In this document: piece after piece, positions 1-6,204 of the stretch | Layout: each line of letters starts with the position of its first letter | Numbering within the stretch: position 1 is the first letter of the stretch | Assembly: GCA_030640565.1 (NCBI GenBank) | Contig: DAOWJD010000026.1 | Span: 1-13,767, forward strand | DNA length: 13,767 bases | Source: Nanobdellota archaeon | GTDB taxonomy: Archaea > Nanobdellota > Nanobdellia > Pacearchaeales > GW2011-AR1 | Direction of reading: 5' to 3' | Translations under genes and position numbers: made by a program | The notes under the pieces: generated by a model | Told to the model about the DNA's origin: nothing | Databases searched by the model: none | Seen by the model: only the letters and a program-made list of their open reading frames with translations

Positions 1-1191
1 TTCTTTAAGGAAAAAGTTAATCTCTTCCTGAATTTGACCAAGACTTTCAGATGTTGTACCCTCTATTAATTTAAGAACATCGCCAATGTCAGAATCTTCA
101 AGTTCTTCATCAAGTTTTTCTATCTCATCTTCATTCAACACATAGGCTTTAAAAGAAACCTCTGCTCTTCCTCCAAAAACATAATGTGCTGTCTGAGGCA
201 TTTTTTGTGGAATTCCACGGAATTTAAAATTAACAAGAACACAACTGTAATAATTCTTTACTTTAATTTTTTCAAAATGCTTTGGAAGATTTCCTGAAAT
301 TGCTTCTTCTTTTGCATCAATTTTCTTTTTTCCCAGCAAAGCTAATTCAAGAATAATGGTATTAAATGCTTTAACCAGGGCAGGTTCTCTTCCCATTTCT
401 TTCATCTCTAAATCATTTGCTGCCTTAAGGTAAGGTTTTGCCCATCTTGAATAAAGTTTTAAGGTATTAACCTGTGTCTTTAAATAGGTTTTTTCAAGTT
501 GGTATCTTTTTCTTAATTCTTTCCCAGAATGCTCAAGCCAGGTATTAAACTCAAGTATTCGTGCTCTTAAAATTCTTTTAACTCTTTCGTTTAAATCAGC
601 TTTATTAACATCATGAACGTTTTTAACAAAAAGGAAGGCATCTATAAGTGTTTGAAATCCAGTTTGTCCAAGAGCCATTGCTTTTATGCTTGAGTTTCCC
701 TTAGTTATATCAGCCTTGTCCATCCATACTTGTTTTAATGCGAGAATAGCTGATTCTTTTTGATCTGTTTCTAAATCATCATATTGCTGGAGTCTTACTC
801 TGAATTCTTTTAAATCATAAATAATATTTAATACACTTCTTAAGACAGTGTTTACATCTGCAAGAATCTTTGTTCCCTGCTGCTGCATTACTGTTGCTCT
901 TGTTCCTAATTCAGAAAAATGTCCTGAACCAGGAGATGAGGAAAAATTATCAATTAATTTTTCTGTCTCTAAATCAAGATCATTCATTAAATCCAAAATG
1001 AAAAAATAAACAGGCTCTAGAGTTTCTGAACTGGAATCATAAAAAAGGGCGTGCTCTGACGTTGATTTTTCTTCAACTTCCTCAGCAGGAATAGCCCCAA
1101 TAGAACCATATTTCTTTAATAATTTTGCTCCTTTGTCTGCATAAAGTTTTGGATTAATTTTTCCTATGAGCTGTCCAATTGTTGCTGTCAT
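1..1191 (-). CDS. Uncharacterised archaeal protein, C-terminus cut off by window edge
   Basis: The minus strand is open from an ATG at 1191 to the window edge (397 codons, no in-frame stop), so only the N-terminal part is seen. The protein is soluble-looking and mostly helical, with no signal peptide or membrane segment. A recognisable stretch near residues 85-95 reads SSSPGSGHFSEL, followed by a long helical region rich in K, E, L and R (about 120-290). An acidic segment (EDEIEKLDEELEDSD) comes late in the visible part. A TATA-like element at 1212-1221 is centred about 26 nt upstream of the ATG, supporting this start and a leaderless mRNA. It is divergent from the coiled-coil gene at 1310, with about 118 bp between them. 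I do not recognise a family with a known function. Its general look suits a lineage-specific conserved DPANN protein, which is inference only. Confidence 0.85.
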   Translation of the reverse strand, partial: MTATIGQLIGKINPKLYADKGAKLLKKYGSIGAIPAEEVEEKSTSEHALFYDSSSETLEPVYFFILDLMNDLDLETEKLIDNFSSSPGSGHFSELGTRATVMQQQGTKILADVNTVLRSVLNIIYDLKEFRVRLQQYDDLETDQKESAILALKQVWMDKADITKGNSSIKAMALGQTGFQTLIDAFLFVKNVHDVNKADLNERVKRILRARILEFNTWLEHSGKELRKRYQLEKTYLKTQVNTLKLYSRWAKPYLKAANDLEMKEMGREPALVKAFNTIILELALLGKKKIDAKEEAISGNLPKHFEKIKVKNYYSCVLVNFKFRGIPQKMPQTAHYVFGGRAEVSFKAYVLNEDEIEKLDEELEDSDIGDVLKLIEGTTSESLGQIQEEINFFLKE

Positions 1192-1211
1192 GTAGAAATA
1201 AAAGATTAGAT

Positions 1212-1221
1212 GTTTAAAAAA
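1212..1221 (-). promoter_or_regulatory. TATA box of the gene starting at 1191
   Basis: The minus strand reads TTTTTAAACA, centred about 26 nt upstream of the ATG at 1191, the usual spacing for a leaderless archaeal transcript. Confidence 0.5.
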
Positions 1222-1280
1222 TCTTTCTTTAGAAACATTTTTGATAGAGAATTTATATTTGATAATCCATCATAACTAAA

Positions 1281-1290
1281 TTTAAAAATA
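1281..1290 (+). promoter_or_regulatory. TATA box of the gene starting at 1310
   Basis: TTTAAAAATA lies about 25 nt upstream of the ATG at 1310. A second AT-rich element (ATTTATATTT, around 1251-1260) lies further upstream and could be an alternative. Confidence 0.5.
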
Positions 1291-1309
1291 AACCTTTCTT
1301 TGATTAAAT

Positions 1310-1645
1310 ATGGGTTTATTTAAATTTGGTAAAAAAGGAAAGGATGTGGTTGATCTTGGAGAAAGATTTAGAAAACAAAAAGAAAAAGAAGAGCAAATAG
1401 CTTCGCCTGAATTTACTAATGATTCATCATCAGATCCCATTGCATTTTTTGATTCAACTTCTGATTCGTCAGGAAGTAGCTCAGAAGTAATTGATCTTTC
1501 AAACTCTTCTACTGAAAAAAGAAAAAGGCTTGCAAAAAGAATTCTTGAAATAACAAACAAACTTGAAGACCTTTCAAACCAGATTTATCACTTACAACAG
1601 AGAATTGAGATTTTGGAAAAGAAGTCTAATATTAGAATTGACTGA
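1310..1645 (+). CDS. Small uncharacterised protein with C-terminal coiled coil
   Basis: 111 aa. A basic N-terminus (MGLFKFGKKGK) is followed by a charged helix, then a Ser/Asp-rich, probably disordered linker (about residues 33-65). A Lys/Arg-rich C-terminal helix has a leucine/isoleucine heptad pattern (about 68-105; ILEITNKLEDLSNQIYHLQQ), which suggests coiled-coil oligomerisation. There are no membrane segments or catalytic motifs. The start is fixed by a TATA box centred 25 nt upstream. It is divergent from the large uncharacterised gene to its left, which may hint at a shared role. Its stop codon (TGA, 1643-1645) directly touches the stop of the convergent membrane protein gene. An opposite-strand open frame across it lacks these features and is a shadow. 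The function is unknown. Confidence 0.75.
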   Translation: MGLFKFGKKGKDVVDLGERFRKQKEKEEQIASPEFTNDSSSDPIAFFDSTSDSSGSSSEVIDLSNSSTEKRKRLAKRILEITNKLEDLSNQIYHLQQRIEILEKKSNIRID

Positions 1646-2062
1646 TTAAAAACTTAAAAATCCCATAATAAAACCATATACTAGGGCAGAGCCAACCCCT
1701 ATTACTAATCCTATTAATACGTCAAAGATAGTATGCCCTTGTATTATGTTTATTGGTTTCTTTAACAACTTATTTAATTCTTTTCCCTGTAATTCTATAT
1801 TCCTCTTCATTCCTATAGCATCTACACTTATTATAATAGATATAGCTAGTGCTAAGAAAAATAATTCTGAGAGACCCTGAACAATTAAGATGCCTATTGT
1901 AACAACAGAAATAGTAGTTGTATGGATGCTGGGCATACCTCCATTTTTAAAAATATATTTTAAACTAAATTTTTTTAATGTTAAACTAGTAGAAAATATC
2001 TTTACAATTACAGCTATTATCCAAGCAGTTAGTATTATATAAATGAAATAATTTTGTATCAT
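1646..2062 (-). CDS. Divergent PAP2 family (DUF212/YuiD-like) membrane protein
   Basis: 138 aa with an N-terminal membrane segment (about residues 5-22) and further hydrophobic helices (about 50-65, 68-82, 112-136). The diagnostic family pattern is present: GGMPSIHT at 41-48 (family GGMPSSH), DAIGMKR at 81-87 (family DAxGxRR), and GHT at 109-111 (family GHTPxEV). These correspond to the divided phosphatase signature of the divergent PAP2 family, so an acid phosphatase-like activity on a membrane phosphate substrate is plausible, though function is poorly established for the family. The second Ser of the usual GGMPSSH is Ile here. Length is close to the family norm (about 150 aa). The likely TATA box lies at 2081-2090 on the minus strand, about 24 nt from the start. 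It is convergent with the coiled-coil gene with no intergenic base. Confidence 0.88.
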   Translation of the reverse strand: MIQNYFIYIILTAWIIAVIVKIFSTSLTLKKFSLKYIFKNGGMPSIHTTTISVVTIGILIVQGLSELFFLALAISIIISVDAIGMKRNIELQGKELNKLLKKPINIIQGHTIFDVLIGLVIGVGSALVYGFIMGFLSF

Positions 2063-2127
2063 AATCTTTGTTATATAAATCTTTATTTAAATTTTCCTAA
2101 AAACAGAAAAATAGCTATAATATTAAG

Positions 2128-2137
2128 ATTTATTAAT
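2128..2137 (+). promoter_or_regulatory. TATA box of the GNAT-gltX operon
   Basis: ATTTATTAAT is centred about 26 nt before the ATG at 2158. It is likely the single promoter for the two overlapping genes. Confidence 0.5.
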
Positions 2138-2157
2138 GGTTTTTCCTTTTTGAAGGT

Positions 2158-2619
2158 ATGAAAAATCGTAAAGCAAAAGAAGGGGATCTTCTTGCAATTG
2201 ATAAGCTTTATGTTGAAGGGAATATTGATGAAGGTAAGTTGCAATTTCCTAATGTTCCAATCAAAGAAAAGAAAAAGAGTTTAGACAAATATCAAAACTC
2301 GCGAAGGCAAGGATTTAGAAAGTATATGAAAAGTAAAAAACATTATTGGATTGTTGCTGAAGATAAAAAAGAAATAATTGGTTTTGGGCAAGCATGGATA
2401 AAAAACAAAGATACAGGAATAACAGAAAGTGTTTATATTGATAGAAAATATAGAAAATCAGGGGTTGGTGAAAAGATAATGAAGGATATGATTAAATGGC
2501 TTAAAAAACATAAATTAAAATATATTGAATCTAGTTCTTATACAAAAAATACCCCCTCTATTAAACTTCACAAAAAATTAGGATTTAAACCATTACTCTT
2601 AAGGATGAGATTAAAATGA
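2158..2619 (+). CDS. GNAT family N-acetyltransferase
   Basis: 153 aa covering a whole GNAT domain. The acetyl-CoA binding motif A is visible at about residues 91-110: SVYIDRKYRKSGVGEKIMKD, with the R/Q-x-x-G-x-G/A signature as RKSGVG. The preceding strand (HYWIVAEDKKEIIGFGQAWI) and the C-terminal motif B region (IESSSYTKNTPSIKLHKKLGFK) also match the fold; a helix ending in KLGF is typical. The acceptor substrate cannot be told from the sequence. RimI-like protein N-terminal acetylation or small-molecule/antibiotic acetylation are both possible. The gene overlaps gltX by 4 bp (ATGA), so translation is probably coupled. The start has a TATA box at the leaderless distance. Confidence 0.88.
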   Translation: MKNRKAKEGDLLAIDKLYVEGNIDEGKLQFPNVPIKEKKKSLDKYQNSRRQGFRKYMKSKKHYWIVAEDKKEIIGFGQAWIKNKDTGITESVYIDRKYRKSGVGEKIMKDMIKWLKKHKLKYIESSSYTKNTPSIKLHKKLGFKPLLLRMRLK

Positions 2620-3812
2620 AAAACCTAGAAAAAAAGGCACGTGCTTATGCACTGAAAAACGCGATTAGTTATGAAGGTGAAGCAAGAATTGGCGCTGTAA
2701 TTTCTGCCTTGTTTAATGATGGATTAAAAAGGAGCGACGTGAAAAAATATTCAAAACAAATAAATGAAATTGTTTCAAAAGTAAATGAACTTTCTCCTGA
2801 AGAGCAGAAAAAAGAATTTAAAAAACTTGTAAAAATTATAAGCGTGAGAAAAGCACGTGAAGGACTTCCTGAATTGCCTGATGCGAAAAAAGGAAAAGTC
2901 ATCATGAGGTTTGCTCCTTCTGCTTCAGGCCCATTTCATATAGGACATGCACTAACAGCTTCTCTCTCTTTTTTATTTGTAAGAGAATATGGGGGAAAAT
3001 TTTATATGAGAATAGAAGATACTAATCCAGAGAATATTTATCCTGAAGCTTATGACATGATTAAAAAAGAATCTTCCTGGCTTTTTGATAATACTGCTAA
3101 GATTGTAATTCAATCTAATAGAATGGCTCTTTATTATAAATACGCTAAAAAACTCATTAAAAAAAATGCAGCTTATGTCTGCACTTGCTCTACAGAAAAA
3201 TTCAAGAAATTTGTAGAAGCTAAAAAAAACTGTGGTTGCAGAAAAATTGATATTAAAGGTAATTTAGTAAGATGGCAGAATATGCTTGGGAAATTTAAAG
3301 AAGGGGAAGCTGTATTAAGATTTAAATCAGGAATGAAAGATAAAAATCCTGCAATGAGAGATTTTCCTATGGCAAGAATTAACTTGACAAAACATGTAAA
3401 ACAAGGAAACAAGTATAGGGTCTGGCCTTTGATGAATTTTTCTGTTGCTGTTGATGATATTGAAATGAAAATGACCCATATTATAAGGGGAAAAGACCAT
3501 AGAGACAATGCAGAAAGACAGAAAAAAATTTATAAGGTTCTTGGGAAAAAATTTCCATGGACAGCATTTTTAGGGAGAACTAAGTTTAAAGATTTTGAGC
3601 TTTCAACAACAAAAATAAAAGAAGAAATAGAGAAAGGCACATATTCTGGGTGGGATGATGTAAAATTACCAACAATAGCATCATTAAAAAAACAAGGATA
3701 CAAACCTTCTGCCTTCTGGAAATTCGCAGAGCAAATTGGTTTTTCTGAAGCAGACAAAGTTATTGACAAAGAAGAATTTTTTAAACTTTTAAATTCTTTT
3801 AATAAAAATTAA
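2616..3812 (+). CDS. gltX: Archaeal-type glutamyl-tRNA synthetase lacking the C-terminal anticodon-binding domain
   Basis: 398 aa class I synthetase that charges tRNA with glutamate. The archaeal/eukaryotic N-terminal extension (about residues 1-90, ending in GLPELPDA) precedes the Rossmann fold. The HIGH motif is at 108-111 (PFHIGHA) and RIEDTNPEN at 132-140. A CxC...CxC cluster at 189, 191, 206 and 208 probably binds zinc. The KYRVWPLMNFSVAVDD and HIIRGKDH segments match active-site and tRNA-acceptor regions. The KMSKS equivalent is LSTTK at 329-333, keeping the final Lys. Archaeal GluRS is normally about 550-570 aa; this one ends just after the catalytic/helical linker (DKEEFFKLLN), where the two beta-barrels that read the anticodon should begin. 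No continuation is visible in the next bases in any frame. It may work without the domain, with it supplied in trans, or be non-discriminating. It follows the GNAT gene with a 4-bp overlap. Confidence 0.93.
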   Translation: MKNLEKKARAYALKNAISYEGEARIGAVISALFNDGLKRSDVKKYSKQINEIVSKVNELSPEEQKKEFKKLVKIISVRKAREGLPELPDAKKGKVIMRFAPSASGPFHIGHALTASLSFLFVREYGGKFYMRIEDTNPENIYPEAYDMIKKESSWLFDNTAKIVIQSNRMALYYKYAKKLIKKNAAYVCTCSTEKFKKFVEAKKNCGCRKIDIKGNLVRWQNMLGKFKEGEAVLRFKSGMKDKNPAMRDFPMARINLTKHVKQGNKYRVWPLMNFSVAVDDIEMKMTHIIRGKDHRDNAERQKKIYKVLGKKFPWTAFLGRTKFKDFELSTTKIKEEIEKGTYSGWDDVKLPTIASLKKQGYKPSAFWKFAEQIGFSEADKVIDKEEFFKLLNSFNKN

Positions 3813-3828
3813 AAACAAGAACAAAACA

Positions 3829-3838
3829 TTTTTAAATC
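3829..3838 (+). promoter_or_regulatory. TATA box of the pilin-like gene
   Basis: TTTTTAAATC predicts a transcript start near 3858-3862. That leaves a short leader holding a Shine-Dalgarno sequence and excludes the upstream TTG at 3847 as the start codon. Confidence 0.5.
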
Positions 3839-3870
3839 AAAGTTGTTTGATTAGATTAATATTTAAAATG

Positions 3871-3876
3871 AGGAGG
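3871..3876 (+). promoter_or_regulatory. Shine-Dalgarno sequence deciding the pilin start
   Basis: AGGAGG lies 3 nt before the ATG at 3880 and complements the archaeal 16S 3' end. Most other genes in the window lack such a site. It favours 3880 over the in-frame ATG at 3868, which overlaps it. Confidence 0.65.
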
Positions 3877-3879
3877 ACA

Positions 3880-4323
3880 ATGGAAAACAAAAGAGGTTTA
3901 TCGGCTATTGTGGCTACTTTGATAATTATCCTTTTAGTTTTAGTGGCAGTGGGTATTATCTGGGTAGTTGTAAGGAATGTTATCCAGGAAGGATCAGAGC
4001 AGATTAGCATAACTACTAAATGTCTAGATGTTAGTTTAGAAGCTGTGAGTGTTGTACCAGTTGTAGGTGAAGCTGGAAATTATTCTGTTACTTTGAAAAG
4101 AGCTGCTGGCGGAGAAGAAATTGGTGGAGTTAAAATAACTTTGTTTAATGAAACAGATAATAGTGGGGTTCTTGAAGGATTCTTGGTTTTGGGAGTACTT
4201 GCAACAGAAACAGAAGAATTTGAAGGAGTTACCAATGCGAACAAATTAGAATACACTGCTTTTTTCATAGACGCTTCTGGAACTGAAGTGCCTTGCGCAC
4301 AAACAAATTCCCATAGTTTTTAA
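3880..4323 (+). CDS. Archaeal type IV pilin-like protein with class III signal peptide
   Basis: 147 aa from the chosen ATG. The N-terminus MENKRG then LSAIVATLIIILLVLVAVG is a classic archaeal prepilin/archaellin leader: short and basic, Gly6 just before the predicted prepilin peptidase (PibD/EppA-type) cut, then an uninterrupted hydrophobic helix (about residues 7-30) that would build the filament core. The rest is a beta-rich, Thr/Val-rich extracellular domain with several Asn sites (NYSV, NETDNS) usable for N-glycosylation, and two Cys (in KCLD and PCAQ) that could pair. The acidic, Lys-poor composition contrasts with its Lys-rich neighbours, as expected for a surface protein. It stands alone, with no assembly ATPase or platform gene nearby. 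The exact role (adhesion pilus, archaellin-like or other surface protein) is open. Confidence 0.85.
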   Translation: MENKRGLSAIVATLIIILLVLVAVGIIWVVVRNVIQEGSEQISITTKCLDVSLEAVSVVPVVGEAGNYSVTLKRAAGGEEIGGVKITLFNETDNSGVLEGFLVLGVLATETEEFEGVTNANKLEYTAFFIDASGTEVPCAQTNSHSF

Positions 4324-4350
4324 TTTATTTTTTTAATTTTTTTTAATTTT
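4324..4350 (+). terminator. T-rich terminator of the pilin-like gene
   Basis: Runs of 7, 8 and 4 T follow the TAA stop at once (4328-4334, 4337-4344, 4347-4350), a strong archaeal oligo-T termination signal without a hairpin. Confidence 0.7.
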
Positions 4351-4461
4351 GTAGTTTGAACTTTGATAGTTAATCTTAAAAACCCTTTTTATTTAATGAT
4401 TTTATGAAAACGATCCGAACTTATCGGCATCATTAGAAACGATTTCTTTAGCTTTGCTAAT

Positions 4462-4470
4462 CTTTTTATA
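4462..4470 (+). promoter_or_regulatory. TATA box of tRNA-His
   Basis: CTTTTTATA is centred about 28 nt upstream of the tRNA 5' end. A further TATA-like CTTAAAAAC at about 4376-4384 lies upstream and has a counterpart at 6208-6217 in the decayed copy. Confidence 0.55.
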
Positions 4471-4494
4471 TTGCTCTTTCCTGAATTAAATTAT

Positions 4495-4566
4495 GGTGGA
4501 TGTAGTATATTGGTAGTACGCATGGTTGTGGTCCGTGAGAAGAGGGTCCGATTCCCTCCTTCCACC
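4495..4566 (+). tRNA. tRNA-His (GTG anticodon) with encoded G-1
   Basis: Cloverleaf read by eye: G-1 at 4495; acceptor GTGGATG with CTTCCAC; D stem GTAT/GTAC with loop ATTGGTA (GG present); anticodon stem CATGG/CCGTG around loop TTGTGGT, giving GTG; 4-nt variable region AGAA; T stem GAGGG/CCCTC; discriminator C73 at 4566. The G-1:C73 pair is the identity element HisRS needs, and here it is genome-encoded. CCA is not encoded (CCT follows). Oddities: the acceptor has a U6-U67 mismatch, and the T loop is TCCGATT, so the nearly universal U55 is C. Five T follow the 3' end as a likely terminator. No intron is seen. Confidence 0.92.
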
Positions 4567-4570
4567 CTTT
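4557..4570 (+). repeat. Direct repeat copy 1, at the tRNA-His 3' end
   Basis: TCCTTCCACCCTTT covers the end of the T stem, the acceptor 3' strand and four bases beyond. The same 14 bases occur at 6340-6353. A repeat of a tRNA 3' end is the usual mark left by tRNA-targeting integration, though here other upstream sequence is also duplicated. Confidence 0.7.
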
Positions 4571-4583
4571 TTATTTAATAAAA

Positions 4584-5312
4584 TTATTCTTTAGCTACCT
4601 TGTCCCAGAGGTATTTAAAATATTTTTTATAATTCTCTGCAATTGCCTTACTTTCTAACACGAATACAAAATATTCTTCTCCCCAAGAAACATTAGCCAC
4701 TTTATTTCCATATATTAAAATAACAATAGGGTTTCCACTAAATTCTTCTGGGAGAAATTTAAATTTAACAAATTTAGTTGTTGGTTGTTCTTTTCCTTTC
4801 CATTCATGCCTTACAAGATTATGCCAAATGCTCTTAGCTTTTATTCTTCTTTTGTCATATTGTGGCCAATAATAAGGAAATTCCCTTACAATATTCCAAC
4901 CTCCACTTATACTATAAACATTTTTGTGATTTAGCATGTCTTCAAAAACAGATTTAATTGATTCTTTTCCCCTAAAAACTTCAATGTTAGTTTTTGGTTT
5001 ATTTGTTTTATATATCTCTGTTATTTTGGGAATTATTTTCTCAAATTCCTTTAGTTTGTTTATCCTTTTATCTACTTCTTCTTGAAGACGTTTAGGAGGA
5101 GCAAGTTGATAAGTTCTTTTACCTTTTTCTAAAGTATATGTAATTAAACCCTTTTCAATTAACTTATTTATTATGTCATAAATAGCTCTTCTTTCTAGTC
5201 CTGTTTTTTCATGGATAATATTTATTGAAGAACTTCCAATATTTAATATTGCAGAATACACTTTTATTTCTCCTTGAGTAAGCCCGATATCTCCCATTTC
5301 TTTGATTTTCAT
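4584..5312 (-). CDS. TrmB-family transcriptional regulator
   Basis: 242 aa. The N-terminal winged helix-turn-helix (about residues 8-68) carries the TrmB pattern: GLTQGEIKVYSAILNIG, then the recognition region TGLERRAIYDIINKLIEKGLI, then a beta-wing ending YQLAPPKRL. A coiled-coil linker (about 72-100, PPKRLQEEVDKRINKLKEFE) should mediate dimerisation. The C-terminal part (about 105-242) resembles the phospholipase D-like ligand-binding region of short TrmB proteins, including IEVFRGKESIKSVFEDML and aromatic-rich stretches. It lacks the longer sugar-binding extension of TrmB proper, so the effector is unknown. It is divergent from the gene at 5404 with a shared 91-bp promoter region and likely controls itself and that gene. 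A TATA box at 5334-5343 supports this start; an internal Met at residue 6 is less likely. Confidence 0.88.
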   Translation of the reverse strand: MKIKEMGDIGLTQGEIKVYSAILNIGSSSINIIHEKTGLERRAIYDIINKLIEKGLITYTLEKGKRTYQLAPPKRLQEEVDKRINKLKEFEKIIPKITEIYKTNKPKTNIEVFRGKESIKSVFEDMLNHKNVYSISGGWNIVREFPYYWPQYDKRRIKAKSIWHNLVRHEWKGKEQPTTKFVKFKFLPEEFSGNPIVILIYGNKVANVSWGEEYFVFVLESKAIAENYKKYFKYLWDKVAKE

Positions 5313-5333
5313 GCCCTTAATAGGTAAAAAAAG

Positions 5334-5343
5334 CTATTTAAGT
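5334..5343 (-). promoter_or_regulatory. TATA box of the TrmB-family regulator
   Basis: The minus strand reads ACTTAAATAG, centred about 26 nt from the ATG at 5312. It lies in the 91-bp divergent intergenic region. Confidence 0.5.
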
Positions 5344-5370
5344 TTTATGGTATAAGAGTATCCCACATAT

Positions 5371-5380
5371 CTTTAAAATT
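5371..5380 (+). promoter_or_regulatory. TATA box of the 266-aa gene
   Basis: CTTTAAAATT is centred about 28 nt before the ATG at 5404, consistent with a leaderless transcript. Confidence 0.5.
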
Positions 5381-5391
5381 AGTTGTTTTGA

Positions 5392-5403
5392 TGTAATTTT
5401 ACA
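5392..5403. promoter_or_regulatory. Possible operator palindrome
   Basis: TGTAATTTTACA has perfect 5-bp inverted arms (TGTAA/TTACA) around TT. It sits between the TATA box and the ATG at 5404, where a bound repressor would block transcription start. The divergent TrmB-family protein is the obvious candidate, but short AT-rich palindromes also arise by chance. Confidence 0.35.
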
Positions 5404-6204
5404 ATGGTAGGAGACATAACACCTTATATTAATAAAATTATTAAATATCACGGAAAAAGAAAAGATATTTTTCAAACAAATTATAATATAATAAATAATA
5501 TTATCAATAGTTCTAGAGACGAATTAGTAATCTTCAATAACCATATAAATTATCCTTATTTTGGCCAAATCAAAAAAAAGGGAAACATAAAATTAATAAC
5601 TAAATTTAAATGGGAGTGGGGGACAAAAAAAAGAAGAAAATTAAAAACCCTATATTTTCCTACAGAAGGATATGTAAAGGATAGAAAAGAAAAAGAAATC
5701 TATTTATCTTGGTCTAACCGACAAGGATATAAGCCTTCTCATTACCGAATTGGAGGAACTAATGAGTATAAAGAACGGGAGCTTAAAAATGACATAATTA
5801 TAGGAAAGAGAAATATTGAGAATTATTTGGGAAGTGGAGAAAGAGACTTAAAACTTGATCTTTACAAAGATTATTTTTCTGCTTTAAAAAAATTTAAAGA
5901 AGAACCTTCAAACCATATGAAAAAACTTCTATCTGAACTTGTTTTAGCTAAGTATCTTTACAAGGGCATAAAAGAAATAGGGTTTTGGGGTCAATTTTAT
6001 ACGATAATAGAAAAAGAATTCTCTCCAAAAGAGATTATAAGGGAGATAGTTCCAGGAAGAAAAGTTGATTTAATAAAAATCCATAAAGAAGCAGAAGAAA
6101 GAAAAAGCGCTAGCTCTTCTTTTGAAGGAAATGGTATAATTGGTCCTGGTTATTGGAAGGGTGGAAGATATTTTGATATGGATGGGATGCCTGCAATGGA
6201 TTGA
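5404..6204 (+). CDS. Uncharacterised 266-aa protein divergent from a TrmB-family regulator
   Basis: 266 aa, Lys/Ile/Tyr-rich and soluble, with no signal peptide or transmembrane helix. I recognise no family. The N-terminal half is beta-rich with aromatic and basic clusters (KWEWGTKKRRKLKTLYF at about 69-85). The middle (about 150-200) is helical, including LKKFKEEPSNHMKKLLSELV. The C-terminus after about residue 232 is low in structure: a Ser cluster (KSASSSF), a Gly/aromatic stretch (GIIGPGYWKGGRYF) and an acidic/Met tail (DMDGMPAMD). The start is supported by a TATA box 28 nt upstream. The gene and its divergent regulator lie between diverged copies of the tRNA-His locus, so they may be an acquired pair. 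A start of decayed repeat sequence follows directly after the stop. Function unknown. Confidence 0.75.
   Translation: MVGDITPYINKIIKYHGKRKDIFQTNYNIINNIINSSRDELVIFNNHINYPYFGQIKKKGNIKLITKFKWEWGTKKRRKLKTLYFPTEGYVKDRKEKEIYLSWSNRQGYKPSHYRIGGTNEYKERELKNDIIIGKRNIENYLGSGERDLKLDLYKDYFSALKKFKEEPSNHMKKLLSELVLAKYLYKGIKEIGFWGQFYTIIEKEFSPKEIIREIVPGRKVDLIKIHKEAEERKSASSSFEGNGIIGPGYWKGGRYFDMDGMPAMD

Noticed and set aside
2616..3812. GluQ-RS (queuosine-modifying GluRS paralogue) as the explanation for the short protein
   Set aside because: GluQ-RS is bacterial and lacks the archaeal N-terminal extension, which is clearly present here; a truncated archaeal GluRS fits better.
3847..3879. TTG at 3847 or ATG at 3868 as the pilin start
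   Set aside because: The TTG lies before the predicted transcript start, and the ATG at 3868 overlaps the Shine-Dalgarno sequence and would spoil the short basic leader.
4404..4460. C/D box small RNA upstream of tRNA-His
   Set aside because: There is an ATGA-like start and a small hairpin, but no convincing C (RUGAUGA) and D (CUGA) box pair.
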